Assembly (NCBI RefSeq): GCF_050003625.1
Contig: NC_134397.1
Location: forward strand, 228,222,537-228,286,536
Source: Haematobia irritans
Taxonomy: Eukaryota > Arthropoda > Insecta > Diptera > Muscidae
DNA: 64,000 nt
Direction: 5' to 3'
The notes beneath the pieces are model-generated. The model was not told the origin of the DNA, did not search any database, and saw nothing but the letters and a program-made list of their open reading frames with translations. Position 1 is the stretch's first letter, and each line of letters opens with the position of its first letter. The translations under genes and the position numbers were made by a program. Below, in pieces: positions 29,213 through 41,598 of this stretch.

Positions 29213-29611
29213 ATGACTACCTTTCAAAGTGGAAAGAAAGTTTTCCTACGAGCTTCTTTGTCTATTTCAAAGGAACGAGGTCAAGTTGAAAAAGATTTGT
29301 TCATGCATAATTTTTATTGTTTGTTGTTGTTTTTTGTTTGTCGAGAAATTTATGTTAGATGCAGAAAAAAAATTAAATTCATGTGGGGGAACATTTTGAA
29401 AAATGCGTATTCATGTTACAAACATGACATTAATCAACACTTTGAATATGGGTCATTAGAGTGTAATAAATCTGTTTGTTTTCTCAATGGCGATATTCAA
29501 AGAAATTTAATCGAACTCCACATGGGTTTTCAGAAAAGAAAATCGTTTGATAAAACATTCCTAAATATTTTTGAATGTAGACATGCCCTTATACAAAAAA
29601 GGATAAAGTAA
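29213..29611 (+). CDS. Orphan open reading frame, 132 aa, doubtful
   Basis: The longest host-side frame that is not repeat-derived, from ATG 29213 to TAA, just before the R1 element at 29614. Cys-rich, with a hydrophobic patch (NFYCLLLFFVCREIYV) and basic ends. No motif or family recognised. In DNA this AT-rich a chance frame of this size is possible, so I consider it weak; it is listed because it lies close to the candidate exon. Confidence 0.2.
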   Translation: MTTFQSGKKVFLRASLSISKERGQVEKDLFMHNFYCLLLFFVCREIYVRCRKKIKFMWGNILKNAYSCYKHDINQHFEYGSLECNKSVCFLNGDIQRNLIELHMGFQKRKSFDKTFLNIFECRHALIQKRIK

Positions 29612-29851
29612 AACAAGTATATACGGCCGTAAGTTCGGCCAGGCCGAATCTTATGTACCCTCCACCATTGATTGCTTAGGAACTTCTACTAAAGGCTGTC
29701 ATCCACAATCGAATTACTTGGGTTGCGATAACACTTGCCGATGGCAAGGTATCGTAAAACTTTTTAACACTGTCTTCTAAATTGTAAGTTAGCCCATACG
29801 GGGTATATATTAAACAAAAAAAGGCTGATTAAATACGTATATAATCTAGTT

Positions 29852-30527
29852 TGACAAAATTTTCTATAGAAATAAAATTTTGACAAAATTTTCTATAGAA
29901 ATGAAACCTTGACAAAATTTTCTATAGAAATAAAATTTTGACAAAATTTTCTATAGAAATAAAAATTTGACAAAATTTTCTATAGAAATAAAAACTTGAC
30001 AAAATTTTCTATAGAAATAAAATGTTGACAAAATTTTCTATGGAAGTAAAATGTTGACAAAATTTTCTATAGCAATACAATTTTGACAAAAATTTCTATA
30101 GAAATAAAATGTTGACAAAATTTTGTATAGAAATGAAATTTTGACAAAACTTAGTATAGAAATAAAATGTTGACAAAATTTTCTACAGAAATAAATTTTT
30201 ACAAAATTGTCTATAGAAATAAAATTTTGACAAACATTTCTATAGAATAAACTTTTGACAAAACTTTCTATAGAAATGAAATTTTAACAAAACTTTCTAT
30301 AGTAATAAAATTTGACAAAATTTTCTATGGAAATAAAGTTTTGGTAGATTACAAAATTTTCTATAGAAATAAAATTTTGACAAAATTTTCTATGGAAATA
30401 AAATTTTGACAAACATTTGTATAGAAATAAACTTTTGACAAACTTTCTATAGAAATGAAATTTTGACAAAACTTTCTACAGTAATAAAATTTGACAAAAT
30501 TTTCTATGGAAATAAAGTTTTGGTAGA
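29852..30527 (+). repeat. 28-bp minisatellite, about 24 copies
   Basis: Unit TTGACAAAATTTTCTATAG followed by AAATAAAAT, with point variants. The reverse-complement array is at 40824-41598. Confidence 0.92.
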
Positions 30528-30610
30528 TTATTTTTGGCGATATGGACCAATTTTTGTGTAATAAGTCATCGGATATATATAACTAAAGACCGATATGGAC
30601 CAATTTTTGC

Positions 30611-31062
30611 ATGGTTGTTAGAGACCATATACTAACACCATGTACCAAATTTCAACTGGATCGAATGAATTTTGCTCTTCCAAGAGGCTCCGGAGGTCAA
30701 ATCTGGGGATCGGTTTATATGGGGGCTATATATAATTATGGACCGATTTCGACCAATTTTTGCATGGTTATTAGAGGCCGTAAACTAACATCAGGTACCA
30801 AATTTCAATCGGATCGGATGAATTTTGCCCCTCCAAGAGGCTCCGGAGGTCAAATCTGGGGATCGGTTTATATGGGGGCTATATATAATTATGGACCGAT
30901 ATGGACCAATTTTTGCATGGTTGTTACAAACCGTATACTAAGACCACGTACTAAATTTCAACCGGATCGGATGAATTTTGCTCCTCCAAGAGGCTCCGGT
31001 GTCAAATTTGGGGATCGGTTTATATGGGGGCTATACGTAAACGTGGTCCGATATGGCCCATT
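30611..31062 (+). repeat. ~152-bp tandem units of R1
   Basis: Three units, each with GTTAGAGACCATATACTAAC, CCAAGAGGCTCCGGAGGTCA and GGGGCTATATATAATTATGG. Confidence 0.85.
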
Positions 31063-31153
31063 TTCAATACCATCCGACGTACATCAATAACAACTACTTG
31101 TGCAAAGTTTCAAGTCGATAGCTTGTTTCGTTCGGAAGTTAGCGTGATTTCCA

Positions 31154-31232
31154 CAGACGGACGGACAGCCGGACAGACGGACGGACGGACGGACGGACGG
31201 ACGGACGGACAGACGGACAGACGGACGGACAT
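31154..31232 (+). repeat. (GACG)n microsatellite
   Basis: GACGGACG repeats with a few CAGA/CAGC variants near the 3' end of R1. Shorter versions lie in the other R1 copies (about 43672 and 59957). Confidence 0.9.
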
Positions 31233-31671
31233 GCTTAGATCGACTCAGAATTTCACCACGACCCAGAATATATATACTTTATGGGGTCTTAGAGCAATAT
31301 TTCGATGTGTTACAAACGGAATGACAAAGTTAATATTCCCCCATCCTATGGTGGAGGGTATAAAAACTTGTATGTCTATAACTTCATCATGAGAAATGGA
31401 TGAAAATTGCCACTGACAGATTGACACCAGTTTATTTCAATTTTTAAAATTTCATTTAATTTATTATATAATTGAAATGAAATACAATTATTAGAATAAT
31501 GTATTGTTTAATATACCCCAAAAGAAGTTGTCCAAGACTAGTTCGTGGGGACTTGTCTGTGGAATGGTCCTATTAATCTGTCCCAGGACATATCCTTTGG
31601 AATGAGTCGAAGTCGTGTTCTAAAGTATAAATTTATCCCATCAATGACTAACTTATATTAAAGTGACGTTT

Positions 31672-31744
31672 AGGTTAGTTTAGGTTAAAGTGTCAGCACG
31701 ATTTATTGTCAATCTTACTTAGACTATTCAGTCCATTGTGATAC
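31672..31744 (-). repeat. 73-bp SINE insertion (3' end only)
   Basis: Holds only the terminal part of the SINE (CACTTAGACTATTCAGTCC-type sequence and the TTAGG tail). It appears flanked by AAAGTGACGTTTA / AAAGTGACGGTTA, implying a true truncated insertion. Confidence 0.6.
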
Positions 31745-32010
31745 CAAAGTGACGGTTACTTTCATACGTTTTGATCAGTGGGGCTGTCCACTGATTTGAG
31801 ATTTCCCCAAAGCGTTGTTAAAACCAGGAAAATTTAATGCCCTGTTGTACTTTTGAACTACAGTTCACGAAATTACACCCTTTAATAGAAGAAAAAATTA
31901 ACTAAAAGTTAAGAAGAAAATCGTTGGCGCCAAATCGTGACCATTTTAACCATACAGTAGTTCATTCTTACTACTTTTGGGAATCGTACGAAAATTGTCA
32001 TTTGCTTTAG

Positions 32011-32072
32011 GTTAAAGTGGCAGCCCGATTAAATTTCAGGCTCACTTAGACTAATCAGTCCATTGTGTTAAT
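32011..32072 (-). repeat. 62-bp SINE insertion (3' end only)
   Basis: Flanked by a perfect 13-bp duplication TCATTTGCTTTAG (31998-32010 and 32073-32085) inside the R4 copy. Confidence 0.75.
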
Positions 32073-32360
32073 TCATTTGCTTTAGTTCATATTGAACTTA
32101 TGTGTACGGTCATCGAACTTTATACTCACGTTTAGTTCATAAAATATTTGAGACATACTTAAAAAGAACGAAAATTTCATTGGGCTGTGGAAAATTTCGC
32201 AAAAAGTAAAAAAATTTAACTACTAACAAATATTTTTTTTACAATAACAATAAGTTAAATTTAGCGTTAGTTTAACTACGGAAATTTTTTTCTGTGTACA
32301 CACCAGGAACTAGTCCAACACTGGCCCTGAGGTTGATCCACTTACCGTAGGGTTAAACTT

Positions 32361-33042
32361 GGCAATATACTGAAGAAAATAGGCAATATACTTAAATATT
32401 TGGTTAACTGAAAAACAAAAATATTGTCGTGAGGCCAAAGATTTCATGACCTTAAAATACGAATGCAAATTTTGCTTAGCTTAGAAGACACATTTCTCTA
32501 ATATAAAGTTTTTTTCCTTGTCCAAAAGTCGATAAACATTTCAATGAAGTCGTATTGTCCTTATGTTATAATTAAGCGATTTGAATTAAAAATTGGTATC
32601 ATAACATGAAAGAAAAAATTTTTGGGCTAACGTCAACTTGACTTTAAAAATTCATAAAAATTCTTTAAAATTAATTAAATTGGCTCGGAATCAATACCAA
32701 AATTTTTAAAGTAAGGACAAAATCTTTGGAGCCGGGCATGCTTTTTTTCAGTGTTAATAGAAACTATAAGTTCATACACTAAAAACATGTGAGCCCTATA
32801 TTTCACTAGTGTCGGTATAATTATATTTTATTCATGGAATTATTACGCTTTACGAAAGTTTTTATGACTTTACGTTCGCTAAATTAAATAAAAAACCTAA
32901 GTCAATTCGGTACCACTAGCGAATTGACTTGGCTTTTCTAAAAAATACATTTTCCATGAATATCAAATTTCATTTCATTTTAATGATCTTGGTTTCAATT
33001 TTCAACAAATACACAGGGTTTTATGTGGTTACAGTTGACTAC
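32361..33042. other. AT-rich DNA with T/R-type repeat remnants
   Basis: GGCTCGGAATCAATACCAAA and related words of the T family are present. No gene seen. Confidence 0.4.
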
Positions 33043-33597
33043 TCAGCAAAAAAATTTGGAAGTCCTTCCAAAGGCACAACTTTAAAAGCACTTTCAAAAG
33101 AAGTTCTTTATTTTAATTGCACAGGAAGTTCATTTGAGTCAAGTTTTTATTACTCGCTTTTTTAATAGGAAATTTAAAATTGTTGTGTTTCAAATTGGTT
33201 AAAAACAGACCTAGAATTAATAAAATGATACAAATTATTTAAATTCTGCCGAAAAAAATGATAAATCCATTCTAGAAAAATTGCGAGTTTTTTTTTATTC
33301 TTGATGTCAAACGTTCCAGATAAACGTTAGAATGCATTAAAAATCATTAAAAAAATTAAAATTTATTTATGTGTGAAAATATCGCAAAATTTTTTTAATT
33401 CACATCCAAAACACTGAATTCGCATAACACCTTAAGAAATGATGCAAATTCAGTGCAACGGCTGTTGAAATGGTGGACATCCGTCCAATGACAAGGCCAT
33501 GTTAAATTCATCGTTTCTGCGTCAATTTTGCACCACTTCCGTATCAAAGAAGATCATTTTCACTACTTTTTTGGCGACGCTTTTTTGCTGGCTGGGT
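33043..33597 (+). mobile_element. R2 MITE, full-length
   Basis: CAGCAAAAAAATTTGGAAG at the start and GGCGACGCTTTTTTGCTGGC at the end; no coding capacity. It serves as the reference copy for the family. Confidence 0.65.
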
Positions 33598-33676
33598 ATT
33601 TGTGTAAAATAGAAAAGGCGGTATCAGAGTTATCGATTTCGAATAAAACTTTTGGATAGTATTTTTCATTTTTATT

Positions 33677-34860
33677 CCCTCCAGCATAGGATGGAGGTAT
33701 ACCAACTAATGTCCACCCGTTGATTCGATTTTCTGTCCGTCTGTTGACATCGCGTTAAGTTTTGAACGAAACAATTTATCGACTTTAAACTTGACACAAG
33801 TACCTGTTATTGACGGAGGTCGGATGGTATTACAAATGGTTCATATTGAACCTCTTAAAGGGTCCAATCCAAATCCAGATTTGGCTTGCGGAGTCTTTTG
33901 GTAGAATACATTTGATCTGATCCGGTTGAAGTTGTGTACGTGGTGTTAGTCAATGGCCTCTAACAAACATGCAAAACTTAGTCCATATTTATGTATAGGT
34001 CCCATACAAACTAATCCCCACATCTGATTTCCGGTGGTTCCTTGAGGTGTAAATTTAACCGATCAGATTGGAATGTATTACGCGATGTCATTATATGACC
34101 TCTAAACTCCTTGGAAAAATTGGTCCATATCGCTCGATAATTATATACAGCCCTCATATAAACCGATCCCCATACTGAAAAAAATATTTACGTGATATTA
34201 AAGATTATTCAACCTAAATTTTAGGATGCGAAATTTATATTAAGGACAAATTTCTTTAAAATAATGAAATTCTAATTAAAATAAAGTTTATAATCTTAGT
34301 TTCAAAAACTTTTTTAATTAAAGTTATGACACAAATGTTGTAAATTTGCATCCCTCCGTTAAAGTTACATGTCTTTGGACCAAGGCTAGTTTTCCTTTAA
34401 AGAAATTGTCCTTAAATTAACTGAAATATTGAAACTTTAAATTTAAGATAAAAACGCTTCAAATATAGGCTAATACTTATTTTGAGGATTTAGTGTCTTC
34501 GGTTTTAATTTTTTTTTTGGAATTAAGAAAACATTTTACACATTGAAGTATCCATTATAATTTGGATTTTTAAACTGGCATTTGTTTGTACGTGAGTACC
34601 TTAATAAATAAACAGCGTAAAGAGAATGAAAAATTTTGATAAATGAAATCTGTATCCTAATTTTAATTTCTTTATTTTAAGAAGCCGCATCTTTGGCTCG
34701 TAATCAATACCAAATATCATCCTTAAGGGAAGGTCAAAATCTTTGGATCCAAGTAAACTTTTTTTGAGTGCAGATTTTACTTCTTGAGTTTCCTGGAAAA
34801 GCAGATTTCATTCGATCAGCTTGAAATATGGCTCTCCATTTATCGTGCCAAAATTGGTTC
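33677..34860 (-). mobile_element. R1 fragment with T-family insertion
   Basis: R1 sequence (ATAGGATGGAGGTATACC, then GGTCCCATACAAACTAATCC) is interrupted at about 34174-34771 by a T element and resumes (AAGCAGATTTCATTCGATCA). Confidence 0.5.
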
Positions 34861-35149
34861 ATGTTGGTTCATAAGACTAGTTTACACTGAACATGTACAT
34901 TTGATGAGAGGTGACTTTTCTTATGTATTTTAATCTGCTGAATTCGAAAAAAAAAATGTTAAAGTTAATCGGACATTTCTAACCCGAGATATAATTTGTT
35001 TAGTGAAAAAGGAACGAAAAACTAAAAATAACGGGATATCTAAAAACTGTTCTATAAAACATTGTTTAGCAAAATTTTTAACGTCCAATGAAAACAGTGA
35101 TTTTCTAAAATTTTGTTCCTCAGAAAAGAAAACGTTGTTTTTTTTTCAG
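34493..35149 (+). repeat. 657-bp direct duplication, copy 1
   Basis: Nearly identical to 37968-38624, from GTGTCTTCGGTTTTAATTTT to CGTTGTTTTTTTTTCAG. It spans the end of a T element, R1 sequence and apparently unique DNA, so its limits are not those of one transposon. Confidence 0.9.
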
Positions 35150-36755
35150 AGTAGGTTAACCAACAGAGAAAAAATTGTTGGTGGGGTTAGGGAAAATTCC
35201 TTCAGACTGCAAAACGATTGGGTTTATTGAATTGACGGAATTTATTTTGAAGACTGTTTGATAGTAGATGAGCTGATGAGAATGCGGAAGTTTGGCAACT
35301 ATTATCCTTCTAACCACAAACGATGAAAATAGCAATTTTTAGTTTTCAGTAAATTTGGAAAATTGGCCTAAGCTATTAACACTGGGATTTCTCATTCCAG
35401 AACGATGTTTTATTTTATGAATGATTATAATAAGGATATGTATATACGGTGAATATGAATTCTTAAAAATATTCGCGTTTATTAGTCAAGGCAATTTAAC
35501 GCAGCCCGAAAATTGAAAAATGCCGGGAATGGAAAATTCGACTTTTTCCAAATTTTCAAAAAGTGGAAAGCTCGGAAAGTTCATTTTTTGATACTGATTA
35601 CAATCCCTATATACCAGAGTTTAATTTTTCGCTATGTACCCTAATACGCACCTCATAAAATATGGATTAAACGTATTATGCTATTTAATATGATCCATGA
35701 CGAGAGTAAAAAAAAAACTGATACTAAATGCAAACAATCTGAAGCTGTGTGACAAAAACTAGTTCCCCTCCTCCTCTTAACCACTATGACTAAAACTATA
35801 ATAAACGTATTACCCATTTTTTTATTTTTTAGCGGTCTCTTGTGTTTCTTTAAGTTTTCTGTATAACATCCTACGCATTCCGTCTATTACAAGTCTATCA
35901 CTCTACGGTTGACTACGATTATGATTCAGTTTTACTGGGGGTTTTCTAGTTCATACAGCTAGCCAATTGGGGTCTATAACAACTGTGGGCTCCTAGATGA
36001 TAGCCTAGGCTTGCCTAAGAAAGTATTTAACAATGATGCAAAGATAAAAAAACTGAACATAGAAAACAAGATTTTTTATTGCATGTATGTGATGTTGTAG
36101 TAGTTAGCGACGATGGCTATTTGCATTATCCTTTCGATTATGTTTGTATTAATGTTGATGACTTTGGATGGAATAAAAGTTTCTCTTTCGAGTCGACAAG
36201 GCGGAAGTTTTTACCAGACAATTTTCTTTTCTTTCATAATTTTCTTGGCCAAAGGTGCATACACACTATGGTATATTAGCTTTAATCCCACATGACAGAT
36301 GATGGTAATTAATTTTAGTTTTTAGTAAGGGGCTAAAATGAGTTATGACAAGAAATGTTGGTTATTTTTTTCTAAGAAATCTACATTTATAGGAAATTAA
36401 AAGTGTATTTAATGCTATAATGCAAATTATAAAATGGGATAAAGAAGTTAGTGGTGTACATTTTTATAATGAATAATTAAGATAGCTAACTTTATTGGAT
36501 ATAATCAAATTGGATATGAAGCTAAATTGCCTATATATCGGCAGAAACGATTTTCTTGAACGTTGTACAATTTTAATGTGAAAATGAAAAAGATATATGG
36601 CCGAAAGGTTGAATCTTATGTACTCTACATTATGGTGCACAAAGGTCTGCTACAAAATGGTCGAAAGGCTGAATCTTATGTACTCTATATCATGGGGCAC
36701 AAAGGTCTGCTAAAAAAGTTATCTACAATTGAATTCCTTGGTAATAATTGCCGAT
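35150..36755. other. AT-rich DNA, one small candidate ORF
   Basis: See 36113-36295. The rest shows no supported gene; a ~57-bp phrase with TTGAATCTTATGTACTC is repeated at about 36607 and 36667. Confidence 0.4.
36113..36295 (+). CDS. Possible 60-aa membrane microprotein, doubtful
   Basis: An ATG in a fair context (GCGACGATGG) opens 60 residues with two hydrophobic segments (AICIILSIMFVLMLMTL; TIFFSFIIFLAKGAYTLWYI). An overlapping frame (36037-36279) is also open and looks equally plausible, so either or neither may be coding. No family recognised. Confidence 0.15.
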   Translation: MAICIILSIMFVLMLMTLDGIKVSLSSRQGGSFYQTIFFSFIIFLAKGAYTLWYISFNPT

Positions 36756-36756
36756 G

Positions 36757-37967
36757 TCTACACTCAAAAACAAAAAAAAGTTTTCTTAGATCCAATGATG
36801 TTGACCTTTCCTTAAGGATTTTGGCTTCAATTCCCAGCCAAAGAAGCAACATATTTAAAATAAAAAAAAATTTAGGATACAGATCTTCATCGAATTTTCA
36901 TTCTCTTTTTGCGATATATTAATAAAGATATTTACGTACATTGAAGAAAATATTGACCTAATATGAATGATTATGAAACCTTAATTTGAGGACACGCAAT
37001 TTACACAATATTAAGGACAATTTTCTTTAAAAAAGGAAATTTTAATTAAAACAAAGTTTATAATCTTTGCTTCAATTTTTTTTTAATAAATTGAGGACAC
37101 TAATTTTGGAAATGTGCGTACCGCCGTTAAAGTCTCATGTCTTTAAACTTAGGCAAATTTTCCTTAAAGTAAAGATACACATTTCTGATTTAAAGAAAGC
37201 GTCCTTATATTAACTGAAATATTGAATCTTTCGATTAAAAAATATCAAAACGCTTCAAATATAGGCTAAGACATATTTTGAGGATCTGGCACCTTTGGTT
37301 TAAAGTTTTTTTTACATTTGTTACGTTGAAATATCCATTATAATTTGGATTTTCAAAATGTCATTTTTTTGTACGTGAATACATTTAGTAATATGCCGCG
37401 AATAGACAATGAAAATTTGATAAATGAGATTTATATCCTAATTTTAATTTTATTAATCCTGGATTTAAAGCCATATAGTTGGGCAAAATAAGTATTTATT
37501 TTAAAGATGTCATATTTTTGGCTCGGAATCAACACCAAAATCCTTAAGGGGAGGTCAAAATCTTTGGGTCCAAGTAAACTTGAGTGTTCAAAATTTCCGA
37601 GATTCTTATCCTAAATCTAATGAAAAAAGAAATTTGAAGCAAACATTATTTTATTTAAGTTTTCTTTATTTAAAGAAAACTGTCCCTAATATTGTGTAAA
37701 TTGCATGTTGTAAAATTTAGGTAGTTAATCTTAAACTGTCTTAATTTTCGTCGTTTCTCTGCATACACTTAGCTAAAATGTTTTCTGTATTGATTCCGAG
37801 CCAAAGATGCGACTTTTTTAAAATAAAGACTTTTCTTTAGCGACCTTTATATAAAAAAAGTCGTTTCATAATTTTAAGGAGAAATTTCCTTAGTTGAAAG
37901 ACATGCGACTTTAACGGGGGGACACAAATTTAGAAAATTTGTGTCCTAAATTTAATGAAAACATTTT
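36757..37967. mobile_element. Cluster of T-family copies in both orientations
   Basis: Minus-oriented fragment (about 36757-36940), plus-oriented copy (about 36942-37590), minus-oriented fragment (about 37600-37967). Recognised by GGCTCGGAATCAACACC, CTTAAGGGGAGGTCAAAATC and AAGTAAACTTGAGTG. Confidence 0.55.
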
Positions 37968-38624
37968 GTGTCTTCGGTTTTAATTTTTTTTTTTGGAATT
38001 AAGAAAACATTTTACACATTGAAGTATCCATTATAATTTGGATTTTTAAACTGGCATTTGTTTGTACGTGAGTACCTTAATAAATAAACAGCGTAAAGAG
38101 AATGAAAAATTTTGATAAATGAAATCTGTATCCTAATTTTAATTTCTTTATTTTAAGAAGCCGCATCTTTGGCTCGTAATCAATACCAAATATCATCCTT
38201 AAGGGAAGGTCAAAATCTTTGGATCCAAGTAAACTTTTTTTGAGTGCATATTTTACTTCTTGAGTTTCCTGGAAAAGCAGATTTCATTCGATCAGCTTGA
38301 AATATGGCTCTCCATTTATCGTGCCAAAATTGGTTCATGTTGGTTCATAAGACTAGTTTACACTGAACATGTACATTTGATGAGAGGTGACTTTTCTTAT
38401 GTATTTTAATCTGCTGAATTCGAAAAAAAAAATGTTAAAGTTAATCGGACATTTCTAACCCGAGATATAATTTGTTTAGTGAAAAAGGAACGAAAAACTA
38501 AAAATAACGGGATATCTAAAAACTGTTCTATAAAACATTGTTTAGCAAAATTTTTAACGTCCAATGAAAACAGTGATTTTCTAAAATTTTGTTCCTCAGA
38601 AAAGAAAACGTTGTTTTTTTTCAG
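37968..38624 (+). repeat. 657-bp direct duplication, copy 2
   Basis: Partner of 34493-35149. The only difference I noticed is at GCATATTTTAC versus GCAGATTTTAC. Confidence 0.9.
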
Positions 38625-40823
38625 TATAGTAAAATAAATTCGTATTGGGGAAAAGAGATAATGGAACTCGAATAGTAATCTTAAATGGTTTCAACCACAA
38701 TCGGAATATATGGAGAAATAAATGCACTGTACTGTACTGGAATCTATGATTTGAAAGATGTTTAAATCAAAATCAATTTCTAGAATATTTACTTATTATT
38801 CATCGGGTGATGGATATACTCGTATACGTCATATATACATATATACGTCAGTTTTATGTAAAATGGGTGAGGTTTGCTTAAATTGATTTCAAAAATTTCT
38901 CAAATGAGTATTTTTTTCTTCAATTGTGTTTTGAACTTCATATACCGCTAAACATATTTTAACAATTTTTTATTCCAATTTTTCTTCCAAAATAAGAAAT
39001 TTTATTAAACAACAGAAAAATGTATTATTTCTAATAAATTTTCTTCAATTTAAAAAAAAATGAATACCAATTTCTATCGTGTTGAAATTATTTTAATATT
39101 TTAGTTGTCTAATATAAACCTATTTTTTTTCAATAAGAAAAAAGTGAACTATGGTGGGTTCTCTGGTTGTGAAGAGATGTTTTTAAATCTGAAGCTTTTT
39201 AATGCAACTTCATCCATTTGCCTTTTCATTTCTTGTGCGGTATATATCTATTGGAGACATATGGAATCTGAGGATTTTTTAAAATTATATCTATTTTTTA
39301 TTAACGATTTTAAAAGAATACGAACTAAATCTTACCCGGATAAACGCATTATGTGCTTTGAGACCAGATTTTGCCAAAGATGGCAATATTAAAAAAACAT
39401 TGGGGCTTTATATAAATCTGTACCAATTTTAAGGAAAGTATGTCACTATAACATTATGGAACAACGATAGTGTATTGCTGTTATATTTGACCAAATCGGG
39501 GGCACGTACATGTATAATTCTGAATCGATTTGGCCCACTTAGATATAATGTCAATTCCAATCTCTGTGCACAATTTCAAGTAAGTTGGAGTATAACTGCG
39601 ATCTACTTAGACCTTAATTAAAAACTATCTTTACATACGGACATGGCTATATCGACATTTTCGATAAAAATAAAATAAATAAATATTTAGCAGCAAATGA
39701 AAAATTTCCTTATATCTCAAGGAGATTTCTCAAAGCCAATAGCCAAAGCCTTTGCATTTCGTAAAGGAAGAAACCTCTTTTTTTGGGCCCGACATGTTAG
39801 GCAATATATTGACCGACCGTAAAACTACGCCTTGGCAGAACCATTGTTTGGTTGCTTGTCTACACAACATGTGTATGCCACAAACGTACACAAAATCAAA
39901 ACATTAACAACAATGATTGTGGCAAACATTAACCCATCAGCCATAAGCAACATGGGACTTTGGGAGACACCAGGCCATATCAACAAACACAATGCCATGT
40001 CAAAGCTGGGCCATAGCGATTGACTACAATGTCGTTGTGGACGACAATCATATATTTTACGCTGTCAATAGTCAATTTTCATGTAACACCATGATGATCA
40101 TTAATAAAGAACATAAATTGCATTTAAGAGTGAGAAAGCCAGCAACCATAGGCAATCGTTATATGTTGAAAGCCAAAAGCAAAGAAACCAAAAACGAAGC
40201 ATGCCACAACACCATTAGCACCACCATTATACATATGTAAAAAATTTACAAATTTGCACTGTGGCATAAAATATAAAAAATATATTCCGACAATTTTGTA
40301 CATTTTAAACACTGTCGGAAGTTGGAGTCTCGGCTAAATATTATTACACAAAAATATTAGACGTGTTTTATTTTTTGTACTGAATGCCTTAGCCCTGACA
40401 AATTCAATGAGCAACCACAAACAATATTTACTTTTATTACTTTTAAAACCAATGTTTTGCCAATATAAACACCAAACAATATTGGTCCTCCTGCTGTACC
40501 ACTTATCAATTGAGTATAAAATATATGGATACCCTAGTACTTTGTTGTTGCCATGGCAGCTGTTGCTGTCGTAAATGTTGGTAACAATCAATCCACCATA
40601 CGTAACTATCAATACGGACTTCATACATGCACTTACTTGATATTAATGTAAGTAGCACGAATAGGCCTAATTGAAGGCCTTAGTAAAGGAAGCTCTATAA
40701 ACAGCGTTGCCACAATGTATTTTTATTTTTCCACAATTCGACCAAAATTCGTGCCTGCGGAAAATTTGTCTAAATTAAATTAATATAATTTAAAAGTTAA
40801 AATTTTTCCTACATTTTACTTCG
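38625..40823. other. Low-copy AT-rich DNA, no gene supported
   Basis: Frames such as 39105-39392 start at TTG and show no recognisable domain. R1-like words appear near 39480-39560 (GATTTGGCCCACTTAGATAT). Confidence 0.4.
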
Positions 40824-41598
40824 ATAGAAAATTTTGTCAAATTTTTATTTCTATAGGAATTTTTGTCAAATTTTTATTTCTAAAGAAATTTTTGTCAAAA
40901 TTTTATTTCTATAGAAAATTTTGTCAACATTTGATTTCTATCGGAAATTTTGTCAAAATTTTATTTCTATAGAAGATTTTGTCAAAAATTTATTTCTATC
41001 GAAAATTTTGTTAAAATTTTATTTCTATAGAAAGTTTTGTCCAAATTCTATTTCTATAGAAAATTTTGTCAAAATTTTATTTCTATAGAAAATTTTGTTC
41101 AAATTTTATTTCTATAGAAAATTTTGTTCGAATTTTATTTCTATAGAAAAGTTTGTCCGAATTTTATTTCTATAGAAAAGTTTGTCAAAATTTTATTTCT
41201 ATAGAAAATTTTGTTCGAATTTTATTTCTATAGAAAAGTTTGTCCGAATTTTATTTCTATAGAAAAGTTTGTCAAAAATTTATTTCTATCGAAAATGTTG
41301 TCAAAAATTTATTTCTATAGAAAGTTTTGTCCAAATTCTATTTCTATAGAAAATTTTGTCAAAATTTTATTTTTATAGAAAATTCTGTTAAAATTTTATT
41401 TCTATAGAAAATTTTGTCAAAAATTTATTTCTATAGAAAAGTTTTTCCGAATTTTATTTCTATAGAAAATTTTGTCAAAATTTTATTTCTATAGAAAAGT
41501 TTGTCCGAATTTTATTTCTTTAGAAAATTTTGTCAAAATTTTATTTCTATAGAAAATTTTGTCCCAATTTTATTTATATAGAAAATTTTGTCATAATT
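40824..41598 (-). repeat. 28-bp minisatellite, about 27 copies (inverted)
   Basis: Unit ATTTTATTTCTATAG followed by AAAATTTTGTCAA, the reverse complement of the 29.9 kb array, with local higher-order repeats (GTCCGAATTTTATTTCTATA). Confidence 0.92.

Larger units (their letters stand above)
29614..31364 (+). mobile_element. R1 element, most complete copy
   Basis: 5' end CAAGTATATACGGCCGTAAG, subterminal TACCCTCCACCAT that is inverted as ATGGTGGAGGGTA at the 3' end. The interior has a 28-bp minisatellite, three ~152-bp tandem units and a GACG microsatellite. No protein is encoded; frames spanning the units are repeat artefacts. Confidence 0.75.
31495..32360 (+). mobile_element. R3 repeat, interrupted by SINE fragment and R4
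   Basis: CCAAGACTAGTTCGTGGGGA ... CTTTGGAATGAGTC ... CATACGTTTTGATCAG matches 63090-63405. R4 (about 31797-32299, minus) and a SINE fragment (31672-31744) are inserted. Confidence 0.6.

Noticed and set aside
29852..30527. CRISPR-like array
   Set aside because: Contiguous 28-bp degenerate units without spacers, in a eukaryotic genome; a minisatellite.
30611..31090. 159-residue open frame with repeated MNFAPPRGSGGQIWGS segments
   Set aside because: It is the ~152-bp tandem unit of the R1 element, read through by chance.
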